Assembly: GCA_029256325.1 (NCBI GenBank)
Contig: JAQSYD010000030.1
Span: forward strand, 1-38,921
DNA length: 38,921 nt
Direction: 5' to 3'
Origin: Clostridia bacterium
GTDB taxonomy: Bacteria; Bacillota; Clostridia; Lutisporales; Lutisporaceae
Below the pieces are notes generated by a model, which was not told the origin of the DNA, did no database searches, and saw only the letters and a list, made by a program, of their open reading frames with translations. A program made the position numbers and the translations under genes. Below, piece after piece: positions 31,589 to 38,921 of the stretch. Every line of letters starts with the position of its first letter. Within the stretch, counting starts at the first letter, position 1.

Positions 31589-33769
31589 ATGAGAAAAAAG
31601 AATAGTTTTGTCAAAGTACCTATTTTTATGGACAAAAAATTGTCCAAGCCTAAAGCGGACTTATTTGCTTTTTTAAAAAAAATTAAATTGCCAAAGTTAA
31701 GCTTTAAAAAGGGAAGTACATCAGTTGGCAAGCAAAAACCGTTCCGATTCAAGAAACCAAGCTTTCATCTAAAAGATTTAAAATCTATAAAATTTACTAA
31801 TTTATTTACCGGAATTAGAGGGAAAATCATTGTACTAGCACTATTTGTTTTGATATGTATGATTATCCCTATCGTGCAAAGTGTAAATTCCTTAGAAGGG
31901 AATATCAAGAAAAATCTTAGAGACCTCAATGTGTCTATTAACCGAGGGATAGCTGAAAAGGTAGACAATCAGGTTAATGAAGGCCTGAACAGCCTTGAAT
32001 TGATACCAAAATCAATTGATATTTTGACCTTGGATGCGTTCCAGCAAGAGAGAGCTTTAAGAAAACTGGCGGAAGACAGATTTAGTGGGGTATATTTGGT
32101 AGATGCCCAAGGGTTGATGATGTCAACATCTGATGCGGCTCAAAAAGGGGTGAACGTTGCAGCTCAGTCTTGGTTTACTGAGGCAATAAAAGGAAATACC
32201 TATATATCAGATGCTGTTCCTGATGAGAAAACCAAACAACCTATTGTGTATATGTCAAAGCCTGTTTTAGACCAGTATCAACAGCCTGTAGCTGTTATAG
32301 CAGCTAAGATGGAACTGAACAATATACAAAACCTTGTTAAGGGTTTAAAGGTTGGATTTAGAGGGATTGCTTACATAGTTGATAGAAATGGTGTTGTACT
32401 TGCACATCCTGAGTATAAGGAAAAAGTACTTAATTTTTATAACGCAGCAGAAAATAATATAAAAGGTGCACAAAATACAGTGCATGGCGTTTCCGGCGCT
32501 ACAATATATAATAATGACAAGGGAGAAGCAGTTTATGGTGTTAACACCTTAATACCTTCAGCAAATTGGGGTATGATTACAGAACTCCCTGTAGAAGAAG
32601 CAATGCAGCCAATAGCAGTAGCTACAAACAGAATAACATGGATGTCTTTTGGCGCCTTGGTACTGGCGATACTGGGCAGCTTGGCACTGGCATTTATGAT
32701 AACCAGACCTTTAAAAAATATGGCAAAGGTGGCTTCAGAAGTCAAGAATGGCGATTTAAGCAAGCGTATCAAGGTTACAGCCAAGGATGAGATAGGAGAA
32801 TTACAGATCGCCTTTAATCAAATGACAGATTCGCTGTCCGGAGTACTAAATGAAGTTAGTGTTGCAGTGGAAGAAATTACGGATATGTCATATAAGCTAA
32901 GCGAGGGAGTTCAAATCAGCTCTGCCGCTACCGAAGAGATAACAGCCATCGTTGAAGGTGTTGCTGAGGGTGCTCAGTCACAAATCAGTTCTGTAAATAC
33001 AACTGCCGCTATAACTAGAGAAATTTCAGAGAGTGTGGTCGTAACTGCAAATAAGACTCAAACTGTAGCGCAGGCAGCCAATGAGGCTGCACTGGTTGCG
33101 AAAGAGGGCTCTGAAAATATTAACATCATTAATGAAAAAGTAACAGGTATTAAAGATAACGTAGTAAACTCTGCAAAGCTGGTAGAAAAGCTAGGCAATA
33201 AATCTGTAGAAGTTACCGGTATGGTTAAGGTTATAAGAGATATAGCAGGCAAAACAAACATGCTTGCGCTTAATGCAGCGATTGAAGCAGCAAGAGCGGG
33301 AGAAGCAGGTAAGGGCTTTGCCGTAGTAGCAAATGAAATTAGAAACCTGGCAGAACAGACAAGAGAAGCATCCAAGAACATAGAATCATTGCTTGTTGAG
33401 ATACAGAAGGAAACGGATTATACAGTAACAGAGATGAATCATGGATTAGTTGAAGTAGAAGCAAGTACTGAAGCCATCAGTGCAACTTACAGCACGTTCA
33501 ATAGAATCATTGATGAAATCTATAATGTTGCAAAAGATATTAATACGGTCTCAGAATCAGTACTAGAGTTGAAGAGCGAAACGGAGAGAATCGCGAACTC
33601 AATAGATGAAGTAAATGAAATAGCGGAAACCACATCCTTAGGAACGCAAAGCGTATTGGCAAGTACAGAAGAACAAGCTTCTTCCATACAAGAAATCAAC
33701 AGTTTGGCGGCTGGCTTAAGCAATATGGCAGGTACGCTAAAGGAGCTTATAACAAAATTTAAAATATAG
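31589..33769 (+). CDS. Methyl-accepting chemotaxis protein with a long basic N-terminal extension
   Basis: A 726-residue chemoreceptor. Order: a Lys/Phe-rich cytoplasmic stretch of about 75 residues, TM1 (about 78-100: [15 protein letters not shown]), a periplasmic-type double-Cache sensor (about 105-340, with [11 protein letters not shown] and [15 protein letters not shown]), TM2 (about 347-370), HAMP, then the signalling coil. The highly conserved tip is at about 550-590 ([20 protein letters not shown]). The first ATG follows ATGGAGG, so the extension is really in the frame; later Met codons have no ribosome site. TTGACA at 31447 may belong to its promoter, with a weak -10. No SigD-type promoter is seen. 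The ligand is unknown. Confidence 0.92.
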   Translation: MRKKNSFVKVPIFMDKKLSKPKADLFAFLKKIKLPKLSFKKGSTSVGKQKPFRFKKPSFHLKDLKSIKFTNLFTGIRGKIIVLALFVLICMIIPIVQSVNSLEGNIKKNLRDLNVSINRGIAEKVDNQVNEGLNSLELIPKSIDILTLDAFQQERALRKLAEDRFSGVYLVDAQGLMMSTSDAAQKGVNVAAQSWFTEAIKGNTYISDAVPDEKTKQPIVYMSKPVLDQYQQPVAVIAAKMELNNIQNLVKGLKVGFRGIAYIVDRNGVVLAHPEYKEKVLNFYNAAENNIKGAQNTVHGVSGATIYNNDKGEAVYGVNTLIPSANWGMITELPVEEAMQPIAVATNRITWMSFGALVLAILGSLALAFMITRPLKNMAKVASEVKNGDLSKRIKVTAKDEIGELQIAFNQMTDSLSGVLNEVSVAVEEITDMSYKLSEGVQISSAATEEITAIVEGVAEGAQSQISSVNTTAAITREISESVVVTANKTQTVAQAANEAALVAKEGSENINIINEKVTGIKDNVVNSAKLVEKLGNKSVEVTGMVKVIRDIAGKTNMLALNAAIEAARAGEAGKGFAVVANEIRNLAEQTREASKNIESLLVEIQKETDYTVTEMNHGLVEVEASTEAISATYSTFNRIIDEIYNVAKDINTVSESVLELKSETERIANSIDEVNEIAETTSLGTQSVLASTEEQASSIQEINSLAAGLSNMAGTLKELITKFKI

Positions 33770-33797
33770 AAAAAAGCTGCTAAGGCAGCTTTTTTTT
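33770..33797. terminator. Bidirectional terminator between the chemoreceptor and the ACT gene
   Basis: AAAAAAGCTGC (33770-33780) and GCAGCTTTTTT (33785-33795), loop TAAG. The A and T runs on both sides let it serve the + strand receptor gene and the - strand ACT gene, whose stop overlaps its edge. Confidence 0.9.
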
Positions 33798-34236
33798 ATT
33801 CCATTCCTATGATATCGACCTTTTTGCAGCCCTTGCAGGACAAAAGCAGCTGTACCAGTTCCTCTGGATTTATTTCCATGGTTTTCATATCCACAGTAAC
33901 CGTTAAAGTGGCAGAATCCATAATAGGCATGGTTTGATTTATTGTAATGATATTACCTTTTATTGAAGCAATTGTGTTTATGATATCTGACAATACCCCT
34001 GGGGCGTGGCGCAAAACCATGAATAAGATCAACATTTTACCCTTTTCGCTGGACATAAAGTCAAACACACTATCTTTATATTTATAAAAAGCGCTTCTGC
34101 TTAAGTCTACTCTTTTGCATGCTTCCTGGATTGTTATGGCATCCCCGCTTCGAAGCAAATCTTTGGCTTTTATAACCTTTTCATATACTTCGGAAAGTAT
34201 TTTTGAGTCTACTATATACAAATTCTGATGATGCAT
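33796..34236 (-). CDS. UPF0735 ACT domain protein (PheB-like)
   Basis: A 146-residue regulatory protein, the only gene on the - strand. Residues 1-70 hold a helix-turn-helix-like segment (ITIQEACKRVDLSRSAFYKYK). Residues about 75-146 form an ACT domain: LILFMVLRHAPGVLSDIINTIA, GNIITINQTMPIMDSATLTVTVD. B. subtilis PheB has this arrangement and is often linked to phenylalanine or homoserine metabolism, suggesting amino-acid sensing. Reverse-strand GAGGGGT precedes the ATG. It shares a terminator with the chemoreceptor gene. No biosynthetic neighbour is present to name a ligand. Confidence 0.9.
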   Translation of the reverse strand: MHHQNLYIVDSKILSEVYEKVIKAKDLLRSGDAITIQEACKRVDLSRSAFYKYKDSVFDFMSSEKGKMLILFMVLRHAPGVLSDIINTIASIKGNIITINQTMPIMDSATLTVTVDMKTMEINPEELVQLLLSCKGCKKVDIIGME

Positions 34237-34332
34237 TAGTACCCCTCGCTTATAGAATTATTTTATTGTAATACTAACATATAGTATTTGATTTATCAAT
34301 CTATCATAAACAATAACTGCCGGCACAGCGTT

Positions 34333-34434
34333 GTCATACTAAGGGAGCGAAGTATCTTAAGATTCTTCACTGCTTTCAGAATAACACGCACTTCGTGCAA
34401 GATTCTTCTGTCACTTTTCTCTCAGGATGATGGC
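34333..34434. repeat. Intergenic repeat family 1, head-to-head pair
   Basis: Forward unit 34333-34358 (GTCATACTAAGG, GAGCGAAGTATCTT) abuts reversed unit 34359-34386 (AAGATTCTTCACTGC, TTTCAGAATAACA). Together they make a long imperfect hairpin around TATCTTAAGATTC. A further piece (AAGATTCTTCTGTCA, CTCAGGATGATGG) extends to 34434. It fills most of the 288-base gap between the ACT and asparaginase genes. I see no gene or clear promoter in the rest of that gap. Confidence 0.75.
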
Positions 34435-34524
34435 TTATATAGTCTTTCTAAAAGAAGTAAAACTAGATAAATACCATAAAAAGAGGTAATATATTTATGT
34501 AAGTTTATATGAGGGGGTAGGAAC

Positions 34525-35541
34525 ATGTCTGAAATCCTGATAAACATTACCAGAGGAAATACAGTTGAAAACATCCACCGAGGGGATATAGCCGTAGTGG
34601 ATAGTCAAGGAAATCTTATTGCATACAAGGGAGATTGGAATAAGTTTACCTTTATGAGATCCTGTGCGAAGCCTTTGCAGGCTTCCACCGTTTTGGAAAG
34701 TGGAGCTGTTGAACATTTTCACCTTGAGGATAAAGAAATTGCCATTATGTGCGCTTCTCACTATGCAGAGAAGTTTCATACCGATGCAGTGGAAGGGATA
34801 TTAAATAAAATTGGGCTTCAGGAAGAACACTTTAAGTTGGGAACATCTTATTCTTTGAATGAAAATATAAGGGAAGAAATGATTAGAAGGGGAGAAGCGA
34901 AAAGAAAGCTTTTCAATAATTGCTCCGGCAAGCATGCCGGTATGTTTGCATTAGCTGTATTCAAAGACTATGATAGAGGCAGCTATATGGAATTGGAAAA
35001 CCCTGTTCAGCAAGCAATGATTAAAACAGTAGCTGAATACTGTGAATATGATATTGATAAAATTGAGATTGGAATAGATGGCTGCGGAGTTCCCGTTTTT
35101 GCACTGCCTTTATTCAATATGGCATTATCCTATGCCAAGCTGGCGGATAGAAGTAAATTGGCAGGTGAGAGAAAGAAGGCAGCAGAGAAGCTGGTACAGT
35201 GTATGACAAGCAACCCAGAAATGATAGCAGGCACCGGTGGTTTTTGCAGCGAATTAATGAGACATACCAAAGGAAGAATACTTGCCAAGCTAGGCGCAGA
35301 CGCAGTATATTGCGTTTCCTTATTGGATAGAAACATGGGTATCGCTGTAAAAATTGAAGATGGCAATGTGAAGGTACTGTCCAGTGCTGTAATTGAAACA
35401 CTTATTCAGCTGAATGCACTAACTGAAGAAGAAATTCAACTGCTGAAGAGTTTCTATATAAAAGAGAATATAAATACGGCTAAATGCAAGGTGGGAGAAA
35501 TCCGTCCTGTATTTAAGCTAGACTTTACAACAGATAAATAG
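34525..35541 (+). CDS. L-asparaginase II family protein
   Basis: A 338-residue protein of the PF06089 asparaginase family (Rhizobium etli type, unrelated to E. coli AnsA/AnsB). It would hydrolyse asparagine to aspartate and ammonia in the cytosol. Family marks: RSCAKPLQA near residue 50 (catalytic Ser/Lys type), MCASHYAEKFH, NNCSGKHAGM, GIDGCGVPVFALPL, AGTGGFCSELM. Length matches the family (about 330). No signal peptide. GAGGGGG stands just before the ATG. The tex ATG is only 10 bases after the stop, suggesting one transcript, though the functions are unrelated. Confidence 0.9.
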   Translation: MSEILINITRGNTVENIHRGDIAVVDSQGNLIAYKGDWNKFTFMRSCAKPLQASTVLESGAVEHFHLEDKEIAIMCASHYAEKFHTDAVEGILNKIGLQEEHFKLGTSYSLNENIREEMIRRGEAKRKLFNNCSGKHAGMFALAVFKDYDRGSYMELENPVQQAMIKTVAEYCEYDIDKIEIGIDGCGVPVFALPLFNMALSYAKLADRSKLAGERKKAAEKLVQCMTSNPEMIAGTGGFCSELMRHTKGRILAKLGADAVYCVSLLDRNMGIAVKIEDGNVKVLSSAVIETLIQLNALTEEEIQLLKSFYIKENINTAKCKVGEIRPVFKLDFTTDK

Positions 35542-35551
35542 GAGGAATTTT

Positions 35552-37702
35552 ATGAACATCATAGAAAAGTTGGCCAAGGAGCTTAGTGTTAAGCCTTGGC
35601 AAGTAGAAAGTACAATAAAGCTCATTGACGACGGCAATACCATACCTTTTATTGCAAGATACAGAAAGGAATTGACAGGAGAGCTTTCTGATACAGTACT
35701 TCGTGATTTGCATGAAAGACTGCTTTATTTAAGAAGTCTTGAGGAAAGAAAACAGGACGTAATCAGAATTATTGAAGAGCAAGGCAAGCTGACAGAAGAG
35801 CTAAGGGCTGCCATACAAAAGGCAGAAATTTTGTCAGAGGTTGAGGATTTATATAGACCTTATAAACAAAAGAAGCGCACTAGAGCAACCATTGCAAAGG
35901 AGCGGGGTTTGGAGCCCTTGGCAGATATTATATGGAAGCAGGAAGCGGCAGCGAAGAGTATTGAGGAGCTTGCAGAAGCGTATGTCTCTGAAGAATTGGG
36001 TGTAAAAACTGCCCAAGATGCTATACAGGGAGCTTTGGACATCATTGCAGAAACAATATCTGATAGTGCTGATTTCAGAAAGGATATCCGTAGTGTCACC
36101 TTTAGAAATGGATTGGTTGTAAGCAAGGGTACCACAGAGGATAAGTCTGAATATCAAATGTACTACGATTACAGTGAACCTGTTTTCAAAATAGCATTAC
36201 ATAGAGTATTGGCATTAAACAGAGGAGAAAAAGAAAAGTTTTTGTCTGTAAAAATAGATGCGCCTATAGAAAATATACTTAGCTACCTGAGAAGTCATAT
36301 TATAGCTAAAGAGTCCCCCTATAAGCAGTTATTAGAGGATACAGTGAAGGATGCATATACAAGGCTAATTGCTCCATCTATTGAAAGAGATATCAGAAAT
36401 GAATTGACAGAGAAAGCTGAAGAGCAGGCGATAAAGGTATTTGGAACCAATTTAAGCAGCTTGCTGCTGCAGCCGCCGATTAAGGGGAAAGCTGTTATGG
36501 GCTATGACCCTGCATATAGAACCGGCTGCAAAATTGCTGTTGTAGACGAGACAGGAAAGCTATTAGACTACACTACGGTCTACCCTACACCACCTGAAAA
36601 TCAAGTGGAAAAGGCAAAAAAAGAGTTGAAGTCCTTGATACAAAAACACGATGTTTCTGTAATATCTCTCGGCAATGGAACAGCTTCAAGAGAGTCTGAA
36701 TTAATATGCGCAGAGATTATCAAGGAAGTTGATAAGGAGCTACATTACATCGTGGTAAACGAAGCAGGCGCATCTGTGTATTCTGCCTCAGAACTTGCTG
36801 CACAAGAATATCCTGATATAAACGTATCAATAAGAGGTGCGATTTCAATAGCGAGAAGACTTCAAGACCCCTTGGCGGAGCTGGTAAAAATTGATCCGCA
36901 ATCCATCGGTGTAGGACAATATCAGCACGATGTATCTCAGAAAAAGCTGTCTGAAGCGCTTAAAGGTGTTGTGGAGGACTGTGTTAACAGTGTAGGCGTG
37001 GATTTGAACACAGCATCCTCTTCCTTGTTATCTTATATTTCAGGGATAAATTCCAGTATAGCGAAAAATATCGTGGCTTACAGAGAAGAAAACGGTGCTT
37101 TCAAAAGCAGAAAAGAAATAAAGAAGGTTAAAAAGTTAGGCGACAAGGCTTTTGAGCAGTGCGCAGGCTTCTTGAGAATTAAGGAAAGCAGCAATATATT
37201 GGATAACACAGGGGTTCACCCTGAATCCTATGAAGCAGCAGAGAAGCTGATTGCAAAGGCAGGAGGCAACCTGAAGAAGCTTGGACAGAAGGAATTGCAG
37301 GCAGTAGCCGTTGAGCTGAACAAAGCAGATATCAATAGCATTGCGGAAGAATTGGCAGTGGGTGTTCCTACCTTGAGAGATATCGTAGCTGAGCTTCAAA
37401 AGCCAGGCCGTGATCCAAGAGATGAAATGCCGAAGCCTATATTTATGACGGATGTTATGGAAATGAAGGACCTTAGAACGGATATGATTCTTACTGGTAC
37501 TGTGAGGAATGTTATAGACTTCGGAGCTTTTGTAGATATCGGCGTACATCAGGATGGTCTGGTGCACATATCTCACTTATCGGATAGGTTTGTTAAAAAC
37601 CCCATGGAAGTAGTTAAGGTTGGAGATATCGTCAAGGTCAAGGTATTAGATGTAGACCTGGATAGAAATAGAATAAGCCTTAGTATGAAGGGGTTAAATT
37701 AA
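35552..37702 (+). CDS. tex: Tex family S1-domain RNA-binding protein
   Basis: A 716-residue cytoplasmic RNA-binding protein related to eukaryotic Spt6, linked to transcript and toxin-gene control. Order: N-terminal helical Tex domain (DDGNTIPFIARYRKELTGEL), YqgF/RNase-H-like domain (about 325-450, GYDPAYRTGCKIAVVDETG), helix-hairpin-helix region (about 485-560, LLSYISGINSSIAKNIVAYR), and the C-terminal S1 domain (about 645-716, GTVRNVIDFGAFVDIGVHQ). Length is normal (710-770). AGGAGG precedes the ATG. No defects seen. Confidence 0.96.
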   Translation: MNIIEKLAKELSVKPWQVESTIKLIDDGNTIPFIARYRKELTGELSDTVLRDLHERLLYLRSLEERKQDVIRIIEEQGKLTEELRAAIQKAEILSEVEDLYRPYKQKKRTRATIAKERGLEPLADIIWKQEAAAKSIEELAEAYVSEELGVKTAQDAIQGALDIIAETISDSADFRKDIRSVTFRNGLVVSKGTTEDKSEYQMYYDYSEPVFKIALHRVLALNRGEKEKFLSVKIDAPIENILSYLRSHIIAKESPYKQLLEDTVKDAYTRLIAPSIERDIRNELTEKAEEQAIKVFGTNLSSLLLQPPIKGKAVMGYDPAYRTGCKIAVVDETGKLLDYTTVYPTPPENQVEKAKKELKSLIQKHDVSVISLGNGTASRESELICAEIIKEVDKELHYIVVNEAGASVYSASELAAQEYPDINVSIRGAISIARRLQDPLAELVKIDPQSIGVGQYQHDVSQKKLSEALKGVVEDCVNSVGVDLNTASSSLLSYISGINSSIAKNIVAYREENGAFKSRKEIKKVKKLGDKAFEQCAGFLRIKESSNILDNTGVHPESYEAAEKLIAKAGGNLKKLGQKELQAVAVELNKADINSIAEELAVGVPTLRDIVAELQKPGRDPRDEMPKPIFMTDVMEMKDLRTDMILTGTVRNVIDFGAFVDIGVHQDGLVHISHLSDRFVKNPMEVVKVGDIVKVKVLDVDLDRNRISLSMKGLN

Positions 37703-37732
37703 AAGGTTGAATATTTTTAGGGGGTTTGGAAT

Positions 37733-38893
37733 ATGATACATATCAAAAATGGCAAGCTGTATACTATGACAGATGAGGTTATAGAAAAAGGCAGCATATT
37801 GATTGAGCATGGAAAGATCATAGCGATTGGCGAGAACGTGGAAGTACCAAAGGATGCGGAAGTAATCGATGCGGAGGGCAGGCTGGTTTTCCCCGGCTTT
37901 ATAGATGCACACTGCCACTTGGGTATGTGGGAGGATGCTATAGGCTTTGAGGGTGCTGACGGCAATGAGTCTGTTGATCCTGTTACACCTCATATGCGTG
38001 CGATAGATGCGATCTATCCTATGGACAGAACCTTCGAAGAGGCAAGGGAAGGCGGGGTTACTACTGTTTGTACCGGGCCTGGAAGCGCCAATGTGATTGG
38101 AGGCATTTTTTCCACAATAAAGACTTATGGTCATCGAATAGACGACATGATTATCAATGAAACGGCAGCCCTTAAAATTGCTTTTGGGGAAAATCCAAAG
38201 AGAACATATTCAAATCAAAAGAAGTCTCCTTCTACCAGAATGGCGACAGCGGCCATACTCAGAGAGCAGCTTTTTAAAGCGAAGACTTACAGAGAAAAGC
38301 TTGAATTTGCAAAAGAAAATCCTGATAAGAAGCCTGACTATGATATGAGGCTAGAACCTTTGGTTAAGGTATTGAATAAAGAGATTCCTCTGAAGGCACA
38401 TGCCCATAGAACGGATGACATATTTACTGCCCTGAGAATAGCCAAGGAATTTGATGTGAATATTACACTGGATCATTGTACCGAAGGACATCTGATCGTG
38501 GAGGATCTCCTTAAGGAAAATAAATATATTATAAGCGGACCACAGCTGACAGAAAGAACAAAATTTGAGCTGAAGAATAAGACCTTTAAGTCTCCTGCTA
38601 TCATGTCAAGAGCAGGATTAAAGGTTGCGATTACGACAGATCATCCTGTTGTACCAATCCAATATTTGTCTATGTGCGCAGGTCTGGCAGTAAAAGATGG
38701 CATGGATGAGATGGAAGCGCTAAAGGCAATTACCATCAATGCAGCAGAGGTCTTGGGATTGCAAGCCAGATTAGGAAGCTTAGAGATTGGGAAAGATGCG
38801 GATATTGCGATCTTTGACGGACATCCTTTTGATGTAACGTCGAAATCAGTAACCGTATTGATTGATGGAAAAGTTGTTTTCCAAAGAGCTTAA
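37733..38893 (+). CDS. Amidohydrolase (imidazolonepropionase-related)
   Basis: A 386-residue metal-dependent hydrolase. The beta-sandwich start (MIHIKNGKLYTMTDEVIEKG) leads to the TIM barrel with metal ligands HxH in GFIDAHCHLG, His in KAHAHR, His in ITLDHCTEG and Asp in ITTDHPVVP. The C-terminal GLQARLGSLEIGKDADIAIF is the usual amidohydrolase ending. Family members act on cyclic amides, amines or imidazolones; the substrate is not readable. TAGGGGG precedes the ATG, 30 bases after tex, so it may share that transcript. Confidence 0.92.
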   Translation: MIHIKNGKLYTMTDEVIEKGSILIEHGKIIAIGENVEVPKDAEVIDAEGRLVFPGFIDAHCHLGMWEDAIGFEGADGNESVDPVTPHMRAIDAIYPMDRTFEEAREGGVTTVCTGPGSANVIGGIFSTIKTYGHRIDDMIINETAALKIAFGENPKRTYSNQKKSPSTRMATAAILREQLFKAKTYREKLEFAKENPDKKPDYDMRLEPLVKVLNKEIPLKAHAHRTDDIFTALRIAKEFDVNITLDHCTEGHLIVEDLLKENKYIISGPQLTERTKFELKNKTFKSPAIMSRAGLKVAITTDHPVVPIQYLSMCAGLAVKDGMDEMEALKAITINAAEVLGLQARLGSLEIGKDADIAIFDGHPFDVTSKSVTVLIDGKVVFQRA

Positions 38894-38895
38894 AA

Positions 38896-38921
38896 AGGAA
38901 CGCTGTTCCTGTCATTCTGAA
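38896..38921. repeat. Hairpin and start of a repeat family 1 copy, cut by the window end
   Basis: AGGAAC-GCT-GTTCCT (38896-38910) is a 6-bp hairpin just after the amidohydrolase stop. GTCATTCTGAA (38911-38921) is the first 11 bases of the repeat seen at 27207-27234; the rest is beyond the window. Confidence 0.55.

Noticed and set aside
1-38921. CRISPR array, tRNA genes, insertion sequence or prophage
   Set aside because: No regularly spaced direct repeats, no tRNA cloverleaf with a T-loop GTTCRA, and no transposase, integrase or phage proteins in any frame.

Overview
The window is a contiguous piece of a low-G+C, Gram-positive, motile and probably spore-forming anaerobe of the class Clostridia. 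Evidence: the Bacillus/Clostridium late-flagellar order flgK-flgL-(DUF6470)-fliW-csrA-flagellin, a UPF0735 ACT protein, a long-form HPF, a candidate SigH promoter with Spo0A-type sites, A-rich codon use, and frequent GTG/TTG starts behind strong AGGAGG ribosome sites. Almost every gene is on the + strand; only the ACT-domain gene at 33796-34236 is on the - strand. I see no tRNA, rRNA, transposase, phage gene or CRISPR array.

Layout. (1) 1-3480: end of flgK, flgL, a DUF6470 gene, fliW, csrA and one short flagellin. The flagellin has a sigma-D-type promoter and a leader carrying a perfect AGGA-loop hairpin, which fits CsrA/FliW control. (2) 3525-18926: a 15-kb flagellar glycosylation island set exactly between flagellin and flaG-fliD-fliS. 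It holds four GT2 glycosyltransferases, two FkbM methyltransferases, two radical SAM proteins, a small helical protein of unknown role, and a four-gene CDP-deoxyhexose set (rfbF, rfbG, a reductase, an RmlC-type epimerase). (3) 19019-22404: a terminator overlapping a second sigma-D-type promoter, then flaG, fliD, fliS and a FlgN-like chaperone. (4) 22459-24244: a SigA-type promoter, a structured RNA that I take to be raiA RNA, a zinc-ribbon protein, a DnaA-box cluster, an inverted repeat with Spo0A-box cores, a SigH-type promoter and hpf. (5) 24367-27668: an unknown protein, a 184-bp inverted-repeat element holding a 25-codon peptide gene, a membrane HD-GYP protein, a DUF5317 protein and a small membrane protein. 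(6) 27748-38893: secA, prfB (with its programmed +1 frameshift), a chemoreceptor, the ACT protein, an L-asparaginase-II-like protein, tex and an amidohydrolase.

How it fits together. Flagellin made from the SigD promoter would be held back by CsrA and released by FliW. Its short, Ser/Thr-rich centre would be the acceptor for a glycan built by the island. The CDP-sugar genes would supply an unusual 6-deoxyhexose, the GT2 enzymes would transfer sugars, and the FkbM and radical SAM enzymes would modify them. Four of these enzymes, of three different chemistries, carry the same small Rossmann module, which is the most suggestive sign of a shared and perhaps undescribed pathway logic.

Two dispersed intergenic repeat families (GTCATTCTGA...GAAGAATCTT and GTAGGGG...CCGACCC) occur in many of the gaps between operons.
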